This document shows, piece after piece, positions 8,646 through 16,317 of a stretch of 57,791 nt of DNA (the stretch's first letter is position 1; every line of letters begins with the position of its first letter). Origin of the DNA: an uncultured Alphaproteobacteria bacterium. Lineage in GTDB: Bacteria > Pseudomonadota > Alphaproteobacteria > Micavibrionales > Micavibrionaceae. The position numbers were made by a program, and so were the translations under genes. The DNA lies in NCBI GenBank assembly GCA_946480475.1, contig CAMLJM010000020.1, positions 1-57,791 of the forward strand, in the 5' to 3' direction. The notes beneath the pieces were generated by a model. That model saw only the letters and a program-made list of their open reading frames with translations. It was not told the origin of the DNA and searched no databases.

Positions 8646-8678
8646 CTTACGATCCGGCACAAGGCATGGGATCGTAAG
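8646..8678. repeat. Perfect 10-bp inverted repeat between upp and the PAS kinase
   Basis: CTTACGATCC and GGATCGTAAG arms around a 13-nt spacer. It lies downstream of upp and upstream of the kinase. No T-run follows on either strand, so it is a poor rho-independent terminator and could instead be an operator or RNA structure. Confidence 0.5.
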
Positions 8679-8708
8679 TTGGAATTCTTAACAAAAGATT
8701 AAAATGGA

Positions 8709-9362
8709 TTAGTGCTTTGTGCCGAATAAACGATCGCCTGCGTCACCCAAGCCTGGAACAATGTACTTGTTCTCGTCCAGATGGCTGTCCAGGGAAGCCA
8801 CGTAAATCTTCACCTGCGGATACGCATCATGCACAACTTTGACGCCTTCAGGAGCCGCCACGAGCGCCATGAAGCGGATCATGTCCGGCTTGGCACCCTG
8901 TGCGACCATAACGTCAATTGCATGCTTCGCCGAGTTACCCGTCGCCAGCATAGGATCAACCAGGATAAAGAAACGTCCTTCGGTGTCTGGCAGCTTCACC
9001 AGATACTCAACAGGCATTTTTGTATCAGGATCACGGTACACGCCAATATGGCCAATACGCGCGGCGGGCATCAGTTCTTCAAGGCCTTCTGCCATGCCAA
9101 GGCCTGCACGCAGTACCGGCACAATCACAGGTTTCTTGCCCTTGATGGTGGGCGCATCCATATCGCACAAAGGTGTCGTGATTTTATGAGTGGTCATGGG
9201 AAGCGGACGGGTCAATTCATAACCCATCAGCAATGATATTTCTTTCAGCAGCAGCTTGAATTGCGCCTTGTTGCAACCTGTTTCGCGCATAAGACTTAGC
9301 TTATGCAAGATCAGGGGATGATCAGCGACAAACAGGTTCGGGAATTTTGGGTCTTCTTTCAT
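8709..9362 (-). CDS. upp: Uracil phosphoribosyltransferase
   Basis: 217 residues, normal length. The enzyme makes UMP from uracil and PRPP in pyrimidine salvage. Visible features are [19 protein letters not shown], the PRPP-binding loop [18 protein letters not shown], and the C-terminal uracil-binding segment [27 protein letters not shown] precedes the ATG. The degenerate GGDEF gene ends 75 bp upstream in the same direction. No uracil permease is next to it. Confidence 0.96.
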   Translation of the reverse strand: MKEDPKFPNLFVADHPLILHKLSLMRETGCNKAQFKLLLKEISLLMGYELTRPLPMTTHKITTPLCDMDAPTIKGKKPVIVPVLRAGLGMAEGLEELMPAARIGHIGVYRDPDTKMPVEYLVKLPDTEGRFFILVDPMLATGNSAKHAIDVMVAQGAKPDMIRFMALVAAPEGVKVVHDAYPQVKIYVASLDSHLDENKYIVPGLGDAGDRLFGTKH

Positions 9363-9437
9363 GGATCATCCTCCGCGCATTCTTATTCTGGCGGCACAGT
9401 GGACAAAATCCAGTGGAGAGTCAACAGGCGGAAAACT

Positions 9438-10352
9438 CTAGTTTTCGATATCCTGAACGTAGCGGCTTAAGGGGCTTTGCTCAAAATACTCCAGCGAAGT
9501 CCCGCCAGGAGCTGAAGCATTGAATTTCGCAAGATCATTGCGCATATTCCCTAGCAAATCGTCAAGAGAGTCGCCAGGCAACGGCTCTGCTACACAACTC
9601 GACATCGTCAGCTCAAAAGGGCGCCCTTTTTCATCCTGAATCATAATGCGTTCTTCTTCCAGAAAACGGCGCAGACGCGTCGTGGCTGCCGTCCCCCCCG
9701 CTATATCAGAATGCTTAAGGCACATGATAAATTCGCCTTCACCGGAACGATAGGCATCATCAAACGACCTGATACATTTTTTGATCAGCCGGGCTACAGC
9801 GGCGATGATTTCCCGGTGGCGTTCTTCAGACACCAAATTCTGAATTTGTTCGTAATTATCAATCTTGGCCAGCGCAAGGCAGAATGGTTTACCACGACGT
9901 GCGCGGCGTTCCATTTCACGTTCAAGATCAATAACCATGGCCTTCTTGCTGCGCAGGCCTGTTGCCACATCAAGACCTGTATCAGCTTGCACGGCATCAT
10001 GCTCAAGGCGGCGTAGCTGATAAACCAGATCGTCATAGAGATTGACGAATTCGTCATAAACTTTGAAATCAGGGCGTGCGCCCGAAGCGCGGGCATCATG
10101 CATCAGGTCACTGGCAGCCTCATAAAGTTCCGTTTGCAGTTTCCTGAGTTTTTCAATCGTCGCTTTACCGATAAAGTCATCGGTTGCCGCTTCGTTCAGC
10201 CAAATTGCAAAATTCTGCGGGGGATCGAACACTTCACCCGCACGTTCGGGATAAAATACAGCACGCATAACGCGGCTCGACCACTCCGCGTGCTCGTCCA
10301 CAATTGGCGATAAGGCCTTTAGCTTGCTATCAATTTCGTACGAAAGTGCCAT
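9438..10352 (-). CDS. Degenerate GGDEF-domain protein (GEGEF active site)
   Basis: 304 residues. The N-terminal ~120 residues are helical, with a DEHAEW motif at 19-24 that recalls the first motif of zinc-binding CZB-type sensor domains, though the remaining ligands are not obvious. The C-terminal half is a GGDEF fold: DVATGLRSK (128-136) replaces D-x-LTGL-x-NR, and the signature loop is GEGEF at 204-208 instead of GGDEF. The second glycine and the metal-binding acidic position are lost, so diguanylate cyclase activity is doubtful. The inhibitory RxxD site is intact at 195-198, so the protein may act as a c-di-GMP receptor. No transmembrane segment. Confidence 0.82.
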   Translation of the reverse strand: MALSYEIDSKLKALSPIVDEHAEWSSRVMRAVFYPERAGEVFDPPQNFAIWLNEAATDDFIGKATIEKLRKLQTELYEAASDLMHDARASGARPDFKVYDEFVNLYDDLVYQLRRLEHDAVQADTGLDVATGLRSKKAMVIDLEREMERRARRGKPFCLALAKIDNYEQIQNLVSEERHREIIAAVARLIKKCIRSFDDAYRSGEGEFIMCLKHSDIAGGTAATTRLRRFLEEERIMIQDEKGRPFELTMSSCVAEPLPGDSLDDLLGNMRNDLAKFNASAPGGTSLEYFEQSPLSRYVQDIEN

Positions 10353-10463
10353 AAGGGCTGCCTTTTAGAATCAATCCGGCTATCATAATAACATAGACCG
10401 AAATTCTGCAAAAAAAGTTAATGCCCTGAATAGGTTAACAACCCGCCGAAGCGCGGATTTCTG

Positions 10464-11735
10464 CTATTCCGGCAGCCATTCTTGCTGCAATAGGTCAAGC
10501 GTGCCCGCGCGGATAGCGGCCCTGACTTCACGCATAAGGCGCGTAATAACACCCACGTTGTGCTGTGCTACAATTTGCAGGGCCAGCATTTCCTGAACCT
10601 TGAATAAGTGATGCAGGTACGCTTTGGAATATTGCGTTGATGCTGGCAGATCCATTGTTTCGTCCAATGGTGTCGGGTCGTCACGATATTTAGCGTTCCG
10701 CAAATTAATACGCTCTTCCGGATTACCGCGCATCAGCGCCCATCCATGGCGGGCAATGCGGGTCGGTGATACGCAGTCAAATGTATCAATACCCATGCGC
10801 ACGCATGTAAATACGTCGATAATTTTGCCAATACCCAGCAAATGCACTGGGCGGTCTGGATGGATCAGTTCAGAATGCAGTTGCACGATTTCGTGGAATT
10901 GTTCCTGCGAGCCCCCCAGAGAACCGCCAATCGCTGTGCCAAAGAAAGGACGATCACGCGTCCAAGCGCAGCTTTCTCGGCGAAGATCCAGATAAACACC
11001 GCCTTGTACAATGCCGTATAATGCCTGACGCCCATCATGCGTCCGTTCGAATTCGGCCAGAGAACGATCCCCCCAACGGTGTGAACGGTGCATAGATTTT
11101 TCGGTGTAATCCCGGTCATTGTGGAATGCCGTGCATTCATCCAGCTGATAAATCAGATCGGCGCCGAGCTGGCGCTGAATCTGGATCGAGCTTTCCGGAG
11201 TCAGGGTCAACTCACGGCCATCGAAATAGGATCTGAACTTGGCGCCCTCTTCCGTAATTTTCAGCAGGCTTTTTTCACGGTTTTTGCCACGGCCTTTGAT
11301 TTCATCAGCAACAGAACCGTGTCCCATTGAGAAAATCTGGAAACCGCCAGAGTCGGTCATCATCGGGCCATCCCAACGATTGAATTGATGCAGACCACCC
11401 ATCTTTTCCACCAGATCGGCACCAGGCTGGATCATCAGGTGATATGTGTTACCAAGAATGATATCGGCCTTGGCTTCGCGCATTTGCGGCATCGAAAGAT
11501 TTTTCATCGCGCCTTTGGTACCGCAGAAAATGTAATTGGGTGTCTCGATGGTGCCGTGAGGCGTTTTTAATTTGCCAATTCGTGCCTTTGTTTTTGGATC
11601 GCGATATTCGATATCAAACGCAAAATTCGGGTATTCCAGCGATGAAGGTGGCGTAACCACGATAGGCGCGTTTTTATTACGGCGGCGAGGCTTCTTAGGG
11701 GCTTCGTTAGGTACAACAGGCTGTGGCTGATTCAT
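10464..11735 (-). CDS. tgt: Queuine/preQ1 tRNA-ribosyltransferase lacking the zinc cysteines
   Basis: 423 residues. The enzyme swaps guanine 34 in GUN anticodons for a 7-deazaguanine. Substrate and catalytic elements are present: DSGGFQ (128-133), DECT (199-202), GIVQGGV (241-247) and nucleophile Asp320 in TFDCVSPTR. Two features are odd. The C-x-C-x2-C zinc ligands that normally precede YSRAYLRHL are replaced by Met361, Leu363 and Ser366, with only His376 kept. The substrate loop reads GGSLGG (270-275) where preQ1-specific enzymes have GGLAVG and eukaryotic queuine enzymes GGLSGG. A basic, proline-rich extension of about 35 residues precedes the core. Stand-alone gene between the L28 terminator and the GGDEF gene. 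Confidence 0.9.
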   Translation of the reverse strand: MNQPQPVVPNEAPKKPRRRNKNAPIVVTPPSSLEYPNFAFDIEYRDPKTKARIGKLKTPHGTIETPNYIFCGTKGAMKNLSMPQMREAKADIILGNTYHLMIQPGADLVEKMGGLHQFNRWDGPMMTDSGGFQIFSMGHGSVADEIKGRGKNREKSLLKITEEGAKFRSYFDGRELTLTPESSIQIQRQLGADLIYQLDECTAFHNDRDYTEKSMHRSHRWGDRSLAEFERTHDGRQALYGIVQGGVYLDLRRESCAWTRDRPFFGTAIGGSLGGSQEQFHEIVQLHSELIHPDRPVHLLGIGKIIDVFTCVRMGIDTFDCVSPTRIARHGWALMRGNPEERINLRNAKYRDDPTPLDETMDLPASTQYSKAYLHHLFKVQEMLALQIVAQHNVGVITRLMREVRAAIRAGTLDLLQQEWLPE

Positions 11736-11755
11736 TTCTCTATTACCTCATAAAC

Positions 11756-11780
11756 AAAATGCGCGGCAACTGGCCGCGCA
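11756..11780 (-). terminator. Rho-independent terminator of rpmB
   Basis: On the minus strand an 8-bp stem TGCGCGGC/GCCGCGCA with a 5-nt loop is followed by TTTTG. It lies 27 bp after the rpmB stop, separating rpmB from tgt. Confidence 0.75.
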
Positions 11781-11806
11781 CCTGTTATGCGTTCAATGAA
11801 CGCTCA

Positions 11807-12202
11807 TTACTTTGCAGCGGCTTTTTTCGCAGCTACTTTTTTCGCAAGACGAGCAGATACGTTCGGCTTTTTCGCGTGTGGCTTTTTAGGAGCCGGTTTT
11901 TTCGGAGCAGGCTTGCCTTCAGCTTCGAGTTTTTTCTCGATCTGTGCTTTTACCTTTGCCAGAGCCGGATCCAGTTTTGTCTTTGCTGTGCTTGTCAGCC
12001 ACAGATCCAGACCACCTTTGTGCTCGATCGTACGCAAACCGTTCGGGCCTACACGGATGCGGACAGCTTTGCCCAGCACTTCGCTGTAGATACCCTGATC
12101 TTTTACGCTCGGGTTGAACTTGCGGCGGGTTTTGTTCTGGGCGTGGGAAACGTTGTTTCCTGACATTTGCATTTTGCCCGTAACCATGCAGCGGCGGCTC
12201 AT
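11807..12202 (-). CDS. rpmB: 50S ribosomal protein L28 with lysine/alanine-rich C-terminal extension
   Basis: The first ~90 residues are a normal L28: MSRRCMVTGKMQMSGNNVSH, then NKTRRKFNPS and a core ending near KTKLDPALAKVK. Alphaproteobacterial L28 is usually about 95-100 residues; this one has 131, with a tail from about residue 97 made of PAPKKPAPKKPHAKKP and a final KKVAAKKAAAK. The tail is disordered and strongly basic, like histone H1-type tails. L28 sits at the base of the large subunit and helps late assembly. A near-consensus promoter lies at 12248-12276 and a terminator at 11756, so it is monocistronic. Confidence 0.95.
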   Translation of the reverse strand: MSRRCMVTGKMQMSGNNVSHAQNKTRRKFNPSVKDQGIYSEVLGKAVRIRVGPNGLRTIEHKGGLDLWLTSTAKTKLDPALAKVKAQIEKKLEAEGKPAPKKPAPKKPHAKKPNVSARLAKKVAAKKAAAK

Positions 12203-12247
12203 CTCATTAATCCTTATACGAGTAGTGTTTCTTTGATTCCGGGCTGG

Positions 12248-12276
12248 AAATTAGGGGTTTAGTCCCGGAAAGTCAA
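12248..12276 (-). promoter_or_regulatory. Sigma-70-type promoter of rpmB
   Basis: Read on the minus strand: TTGACT (12276-12271), a 17-bp spacer and TAATTT (12253-12248). The rpmB ATG follows 46 bp later. Spacing is ideal and the boxes are near consensus. Confidence 0.7.
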
Positions 12277-12374
12277 GTTATTTAAAGCCATAAAACAGTC
12301 CAAAATACCCTGGTTTTCTTGCCTTCTGGTCTGTGCTTCCTCTATAAAAAACCAGAAATATCAGGGAGGATATC

Positions 12375-12788
12375 ATGAAAGAGCCTAAATACGACCCTGC
12401 GGAAGAGCCGCGATATGACCAGGATGGGCGTTCCCTTTACGGTCCGGAAGGCCGTTATTCCGGTACATATGGCGACCATATCAAACCACGTCCCGGCTTT
12501 GTTTATCCTGATAATGGCGATGAAATCGTTGCCTTACGTGCTCATAAGACCCCCGGCGATAGCTCTAAACCTGGCAAAGGAATTATACGCGCCGGCGATA
12601 TAGGAACAGTCTTGGGATCCCGGAAACCCGGCACCTTCGATCAGGAACAGGGCTATATGGGTTTGGTTGTGAAGTTCAAAAGCGTAAGCGAGGTTTATTC
12701 GTCAGGGGTGGTCTTATTTTGGGATATAGCCTCAGACCCCCAAAAGTTTGCCATCCGTAAGCCTGCAGGTCCGGCCGCCCAGCCCTAA
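12375..12788 (+). CDS. Hypothetical soluble protein, 137 residues
   Basis: I do not recognise the family. The N-terminal 40 residues are rich in Tyr, Pro, Gly and charged residues (EEPRYDQDGRSLYGPEGRYS) and look disordered. The middle has a strand-rich pattern (GDEIVALRAHK, then GKGIIRAGDIGTVLGSRKPG) that could be a small SH3- or KOW-like beta-barrel, a tentative reading. It ends PAGPAAQP. A good GGGAGG ribosome site precedes the ATG. The stop overlaps the end of the convergent CobD-like gene by four bases. No signal peptide or membrane segment. Confidence 0.65.
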   Translation: MKEPKYDPAEEPRYDQDGRSLYGPEGRYSGTYGDHIKPRPGFVYPDNGDEIVALRAHKTPGDSSKPGKGIIRAGDIGTVLGSRKPGTFDQEQGYMGLVVKFKSVSEVYSSGVVLFWDIASDPQKFAIRKPAGPAAQP

Positions 12789-13831
12789 AACAGCTTTCCA
12801 CCCCAGAAAAGCGCACCCATCAGGCTGGCCAGTAACAGCATATGGGCGATCAGGCTCATATACAAAGCCCGGCGCAGATGCCCATTTTCCAGCTGGGCTG
12901 TGGCGTTTTCAGGCCCTATCCAGTCACGCCTTAGCGTATGACCGTCAAGATCGGTTGCAGGCCCCCCTAAGGAAACATTCAGGGCGTAAGCCAAAGCTGT
13001 AACGGGCCAACCGCCCTGTTCATATTTTGCATGCCCCTTACCCGCCCCCAGTGCTGCAACAGCGCGTGTCATTCCCCCTGTGGGGGTAAATAGACCAGAT
13101 AGTGCAACCAGGACCCCCGCCAGCATGCCAGGAACAAAGCCCATAAGTTTCTCCAGCGCCAGCGGTACAGCACCAAAACCCGTTGTAAATCCGTCTTTAC
13201 CAAATCGCCATGAAAACGCTGCTAAACATGCATAAATGTAGGCACCGGGCAGGCCTGCGAACAGGAACCAGAAAACCGGCCCCACAAGCCCCTTATCAAA
13301 AGCGCGGCCGGCAAATGCCATACCAGTGCGGGTGACACCAAAAAGATCTGTCGCAGAAAGGTTTGTGCGCGTGGATACCGAGATGGCTGAAAAAGCCTGC
13401 TGATTATTTTTATTATCCCGACGCGCAAAGAATAACTGCAGCAACGCAAACCAGACCGTCCCCGCTGTCATGGATAGGGATAGCAGAACAACCTCGGTAA
13501 AGCCTTTCAAAGGATATTGATAGGAAAGTTTGGCCGCCGCTTCTCCCAAAATAAAGAAGAAGAACAATGCCAGAGCTAATAATATAAAACCTCTGAACAT
13601 CAGATCTGCAGGTTTGCGTTGCGACCTGTCCAGACGTTTACCTACGCCGCCAAAAACACCGTTTGCCAGCTTCCAGAGAAATGGATTGGTGTTGTAATGC
13701 ATAGGCCCCGTAATCATGCCCACAACGACACATAATAAAACAGCCGCCATCGCTACATACACCCGTTCAGGGTCATACATGGTTTCCGGCAAGGACATCA
13801 GGTAATTCTTTATAGAGGCAAGAATATCCAC
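12785..13831 (-). CDS. CobD/CbiB-like membrane protein, divergent
   Basis: 348 residues with five to six membrane segments. It aligns by pattern with adenosylcobinamide-phosphate synthase CobD/CbiB: GRAFDKGLVGPVFWFLFAGLPGAYIY matches the central D-x-ivaPLFw-x-GlPgA region, and ALAYALNVSLGGPA matches the late LGG segment. However, the conserved NT-x-DSMxGy motif after the central helix is replaced by AAFSWRFGKDGF. No cobalamin gene is nearby. It may be a paralogue with another role, as AmpE is in gammaproteobacteria. The 77-residue gene upstream ends 4 bp before its start, so the two are cotranscribed. Confidence 0.75.
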   Translation of the reverse strand: MDILASIKNYLMSLPETMYDPERVYVAMAAVLLCVVVGMITGPMHYNTNPFLWKLANGVFGGVGKRLDRSQRKPADLMFRGFILLALALFFFFILGEAAAKLSYQYPLKGFTEVVLLSLSMTAGTVWFALLQLFFARRDNKNNQQAFSAISVSTRTNLSATDLFGVTRTGMAFAGRAFDKGLVGPVFWFLFAGLPGAYIYACLAAFSWRFGKDGFTTGFGAVPLALEKLMGFVPGMLAGVLVALSGLFTPTGGMTRAVAALGAGKGHAKYEQGGWPVTALAYALNVSLGGPATDLDGHTLRRDWIGPENATAQLENGHLRRALYMSLIAHMLLLASLMGALFWGGKLF

Positions 13832-13835
13832 TTAC

Positions 13836-14069
13836 TTACTCTTCATCATAGTCACTGGCCAAATCCTGCTGGCCTATAAATTCCGGGTCATCGGGGGAAA
13901 GCCAGCTTTCATCGATTTCGCTTAATAAGCCTGGCCATAAAGATATAAACATCGGACCATCCTCATAACTTTGATCCGTCAATATTGCGGGTACAGGCCC
14001 GCCAAACGCAGCCCAGCATGCCATTATTGCCATGATCAAAAAACGAAAAAAGCCTGAGTTCAGAAGCAT
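13836..14069 (-). CDS. Small membrane-anchored or exported protein, 77 residues
   Basis: The protein has an N-terminal hydrophobic stretch (FFRFLIMAIMACWAAFGGPV) that could be a signal peptide or a single membrane anchor, followed by an acidic, soluble tail (ESWLSPDDPEFIGQQDLASDYDEE). No family recognised. It is 4 bp upstream of the CobD-like membrane protein, which suggests a partner or accessory subunit. GAGGGGG is close to the ATG but the spacing is short, so the exact start is uncertain. Confidence 0.55.
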   Translation of the reverse strand: MLLNSGFFRFLIMAIMACWAAFGGPVPAILTDQSYEDGPMFISLWPGLLSEIDESWLSPDDPEFIGQQDLASDYDEE

Positions 14070-14251
14070 GCCCCCTCACAGAATTTTATAAAAAATCTTT
14101 CAATATTAAGATGTTAAGTGGCATGCAGTTACCAGAACACCCCTATTTACGAGATATACACAGTATCTTGCTAATATATATCTATGCTGCATAGCGGAAA
14201 TTGGGGGCATGCGGTGTATATTACTAGGGGAATCAATAGGGAGTAACGACT

Positions 14252-15637
14252 TTGCTGTACCACTTTTTTGATCTTCAGCACGCCATGCTGACACCTGCCC
14301 GCATTACTGCTGAGCTGATGCGCACGGCGTATCAGAACCCGCTTAACCCTGTATCCTATACTCAGGCCGGTCGTTCGCTGGCCGCCAGTGCCGAGATTTT
14401 CGAGCGCGTGACGCGTCGCTTTGGCAAACCTGTTTTCGAATTGCCCACGACCGTTATCGATGGCAAAACCATCGATGTTGAAGAGCAGATTGTGTTTGAG
14501 ACACCATTTGCCAACCTGATCCATTTTCGCCGTAAAATAAAACGTAAAGACCCAAAAGTTTTGATTGTGGCGCCTATGTCAGGTCACTATGCCACATTAT
14601 TGCGCGGGACCGTGCAAGCCCTGTTGCCGCATCATGATGTTTATATTACGGACTGGCATGATGCGCGTCAGGTGCCGTTATCAGCAGGTCGTTTCAATCT
14701 TGATGATTACATTTCGCATGTGCGCGAGTTCCTGAGCTTGCTGGGTTCAGACGTGCATGTGATTGCCGTTTGCCAACCTGCTGTCCCCGTATTTGCCGCA
14801 ACTGCATTAATGGAAGCGGACGAAGATCCCAACCGCCCCCTTACTATTACATTGATGGGCGGGCCGATTGATGCGCGCGTATCGCCCACAAAAGTTAATG
14901 AAATGGCGGAACGTAATCCCGGTCACTGGCTGGCCCAAACCGTTGTCACAGACGTGCCTTTCTATTACCCCGGGGCATTCCGTAAGGTTTATCCGGGCTT
15001 TATCCAGCTCAGCAGCTTCATGAGTATGAATCTCGACCGTCATGTTGGGTCACATATGAAATTCTTTCAGCATCTGGTGGAAGGTGACGGCGAGTCTGCC
15101 GAAACGCACCGTAAGTTCTATGATGAATATCTGTCAGTGATGGACATACCCGGTGAATTTTACCTGCAGACAGTCGACGTTGTATTCCAACGTTACCTGT
15201 TGCCGCAGGGAAAAATGGTATGGAAGAACCCGGTGAATGAGCAAACTTACCCCGTCGATGCAAAGGCCGTGAAACATACAGCCATCCTGACGATTGAAGG
15301 TGAGTTGGATGATATTTCCGCCAACGGCCAAACCACCGCTGTTCATGACCTGGTAAGCAACCTGTCCGCAGATCGCCAATACCACCACTTCCAGGAAAAG
15401 ACAGGGCACTACGGCATTTTCAATGGCCGCAAATGGCGTGAGGAAATCATGCCCCGCATTCGTCATTTCATCCGCCAGTTTGATGATGACGCTGATCCCG
15501 TTCCGGCGGCGGATCTGGCTCTTATATCTGACAAGGCCCCCGTTCAGTGGGATAAGGCCAAATACGGTATTGATGCCGTCAATGCGCGTAAGGCTAAAGC
15601 TGGCACAACGCCCCGTGAATACGAAGCCGCTGAGTAA
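14252..15637 (+). CDS. phaZ: Intracellular poly(3-hydroxybutyrate) depolymerase, Cys nucleophile
   Basis: 461 residues, an alpha/beta hydrolase of the PhaZ/DepA family that mobilises stored PHB granules in the cytoplasm. Core signatures are VLIVAPMSGHYATLLRGTV (103-121), VYITDWHDARQVPLS (130-144), the nucleophile elbow IAVCQPAVPV with Cys174, EGELDDIS for the acid and KTGHYGIFNG for the histidine. Cys at the elbow is characteristic of the intracellular PhaZ1 group. There is no signal peptide. The start is TTG at 14252, with GGGAG eight bases upstream. A second copy with serine at the elbow follows at 16318. A PHA synthase is not in the window. Confidence 0.93.
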   Translation: MLYHFFDLQHAMLTPARITAELMRTAYQNPLNPVSYTQAGRSLAASAEIFERVTRRFGKPVFELPTTVIDGKTIDVEEQIVFETPFANLIHFRRKIKRKDPKVLIVAPMSGHYATLLRGTVQALLPHHDVYITDWHDARQVPLSAGRFNLDDYISHVREFLSLLGSDVHVIAVCQPAVPVFAATALMEADEDPNRPLTITLMGGPIDARVSPTKVNEMAERNPGHWLAQTVVTDVPFYYPGAFRKVYPGFIQLSSFMSMNLDRHVGSHMKFFQHLVEGDGESAETHRKFYDEYLSVMDIPGEFYLQTVDVVFQRYLLPQGKMVWKNPVNEQTYPVDAKAVKHTAILTIEGELDDISANGQTTAVHDLVSNLSADRQYHHFQEKTGHYGIFNGRKWREEIMPRIRHFIRQFDDDADPVPAADLALISDKAPVQWDKAKYGIDAVNARKAKAGTTPREYEAAE

Positions 15638-15667
15638 GTACAAAAGCCTTTCATTTTTCATAATATA

Positions 15668-15696
15668 TTGACAGGGGCGTAGCTATAAGCTATTCT
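15668..15696 (+). promoter_or_regulatory. Near-consensus sigma-70 promoter
   Basis: TTGACA (15668-15673), 17-bp spacer, TATTCT (15691-15696). The start codon at 15734 lies about 30 bp after the expected transcription start. Confidence 0.75.
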
Positions 15697-15733
15697 CCCT
15701 GCCATCACATTCTAAAAAACGAGGGTTATGAAC

Positions 15734-16147
15734 ATGCCAGTTGATCTTCCAGCAAATTTCCAGGAAACCGCACATGGGGCGCCCGTGGTACAAATCGCAC
15801 AAGCGTCCGTCCCTAAATGCACACAAGGCGCTGAAGCCACTTACAAAGTAGGTACGACAGGGCAAACCCTGACAGTTGGCAAGAATACTCAAGGCCAAGC
15901 AACATTCACCCTTAAGAATGCAGACGGAACAGCCACTCCCCTTAAGACAGGCGCACCCCCTATTTCATCACCCACCCTGACGATTGCCGTATTTACCGAT
16001 AAATCCGTACTCACAGTTTTTAACATGAGCAAATCGAACGGCAGTGCTATGCCTTCTACCTATAAAACCGCTGACGGCAAAACTCATACACTTACCCAAG
16101 ATACTGCCCCTGCTACAAAATGTGGTGTGGCTTTGAAAATCTCCTAG
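15734..16147 (+). CDS. Hypothetical protein between the two PHB depolymerases
   Basis: About 137 residues from the ATG at 15734, which has GAGGG eight bases upstream; an ATG six bases earlier is possible. Not recognised. The composition is Thr/Ala/Lys/Gly-rich with alternating hydrophobic positions (TLTVGKNTQGQATFTLKNAD), suggesting an all-beta fold. Two cysteines, near the N-terminus (PKCTQG) and near the C-terminus (TKCGVAL), could form a disulfide. No signal peptide is seen. It has its own strong promoter and terminator, so expression is independent of the depolymerases. It lacks the helical amphipathic look of a phasin. Confidence 0.7.
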   Translation: MPVDLPANFQETAHGAPVVQIAQASVPKCTQGAEATYKVGTTGQTLTVGKNTQGQATFTLKNADGTATPLKTGAPPISSPTLTIAVFTDKSVLTVFNMSKSNGSAMPSTYKTADGKTHTLTQDTAPATKCGVALKIS

Positions 16148-16170
16148 TTCGCGAAAAATAGTTCCATGAA

Positions 16171-16193
16171 AACCTCGCTTCGGCGAGGTTTTT
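16171..16193 (+). terminator. Rho-independent terminator
   Basis: AACCTCGC and GCGAGGTT around a stable TTCG tetraloop, followed by a T-rich run. It closes the small gene at 15734. Confidence 0.9.
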
Positions 16194-16317
16194 ATTTCCT
16201 GAATCCATCCACATTTCTGGTGCGGCGCAGCACGTTTAATCTATAGGCGTGCCGCAATTTTACGCATAAAATTTCCTCAAACGGACAATAAAAGATAAAT
16301 CGGGGAATGTGCAGCGC

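Noticed and set aside
8646..8678. Inverted repeat considered as a upp terminator
   Set aside because: The stem is good but neither strand has a following T-run, so it is listed as a repeat instead.
15134..15661. Open frame of 175 codons opposite the first PHB depolymerase
   Set aside because: The depolymerase frame is clearly conserved; the antisense frame has no start signal or family features.
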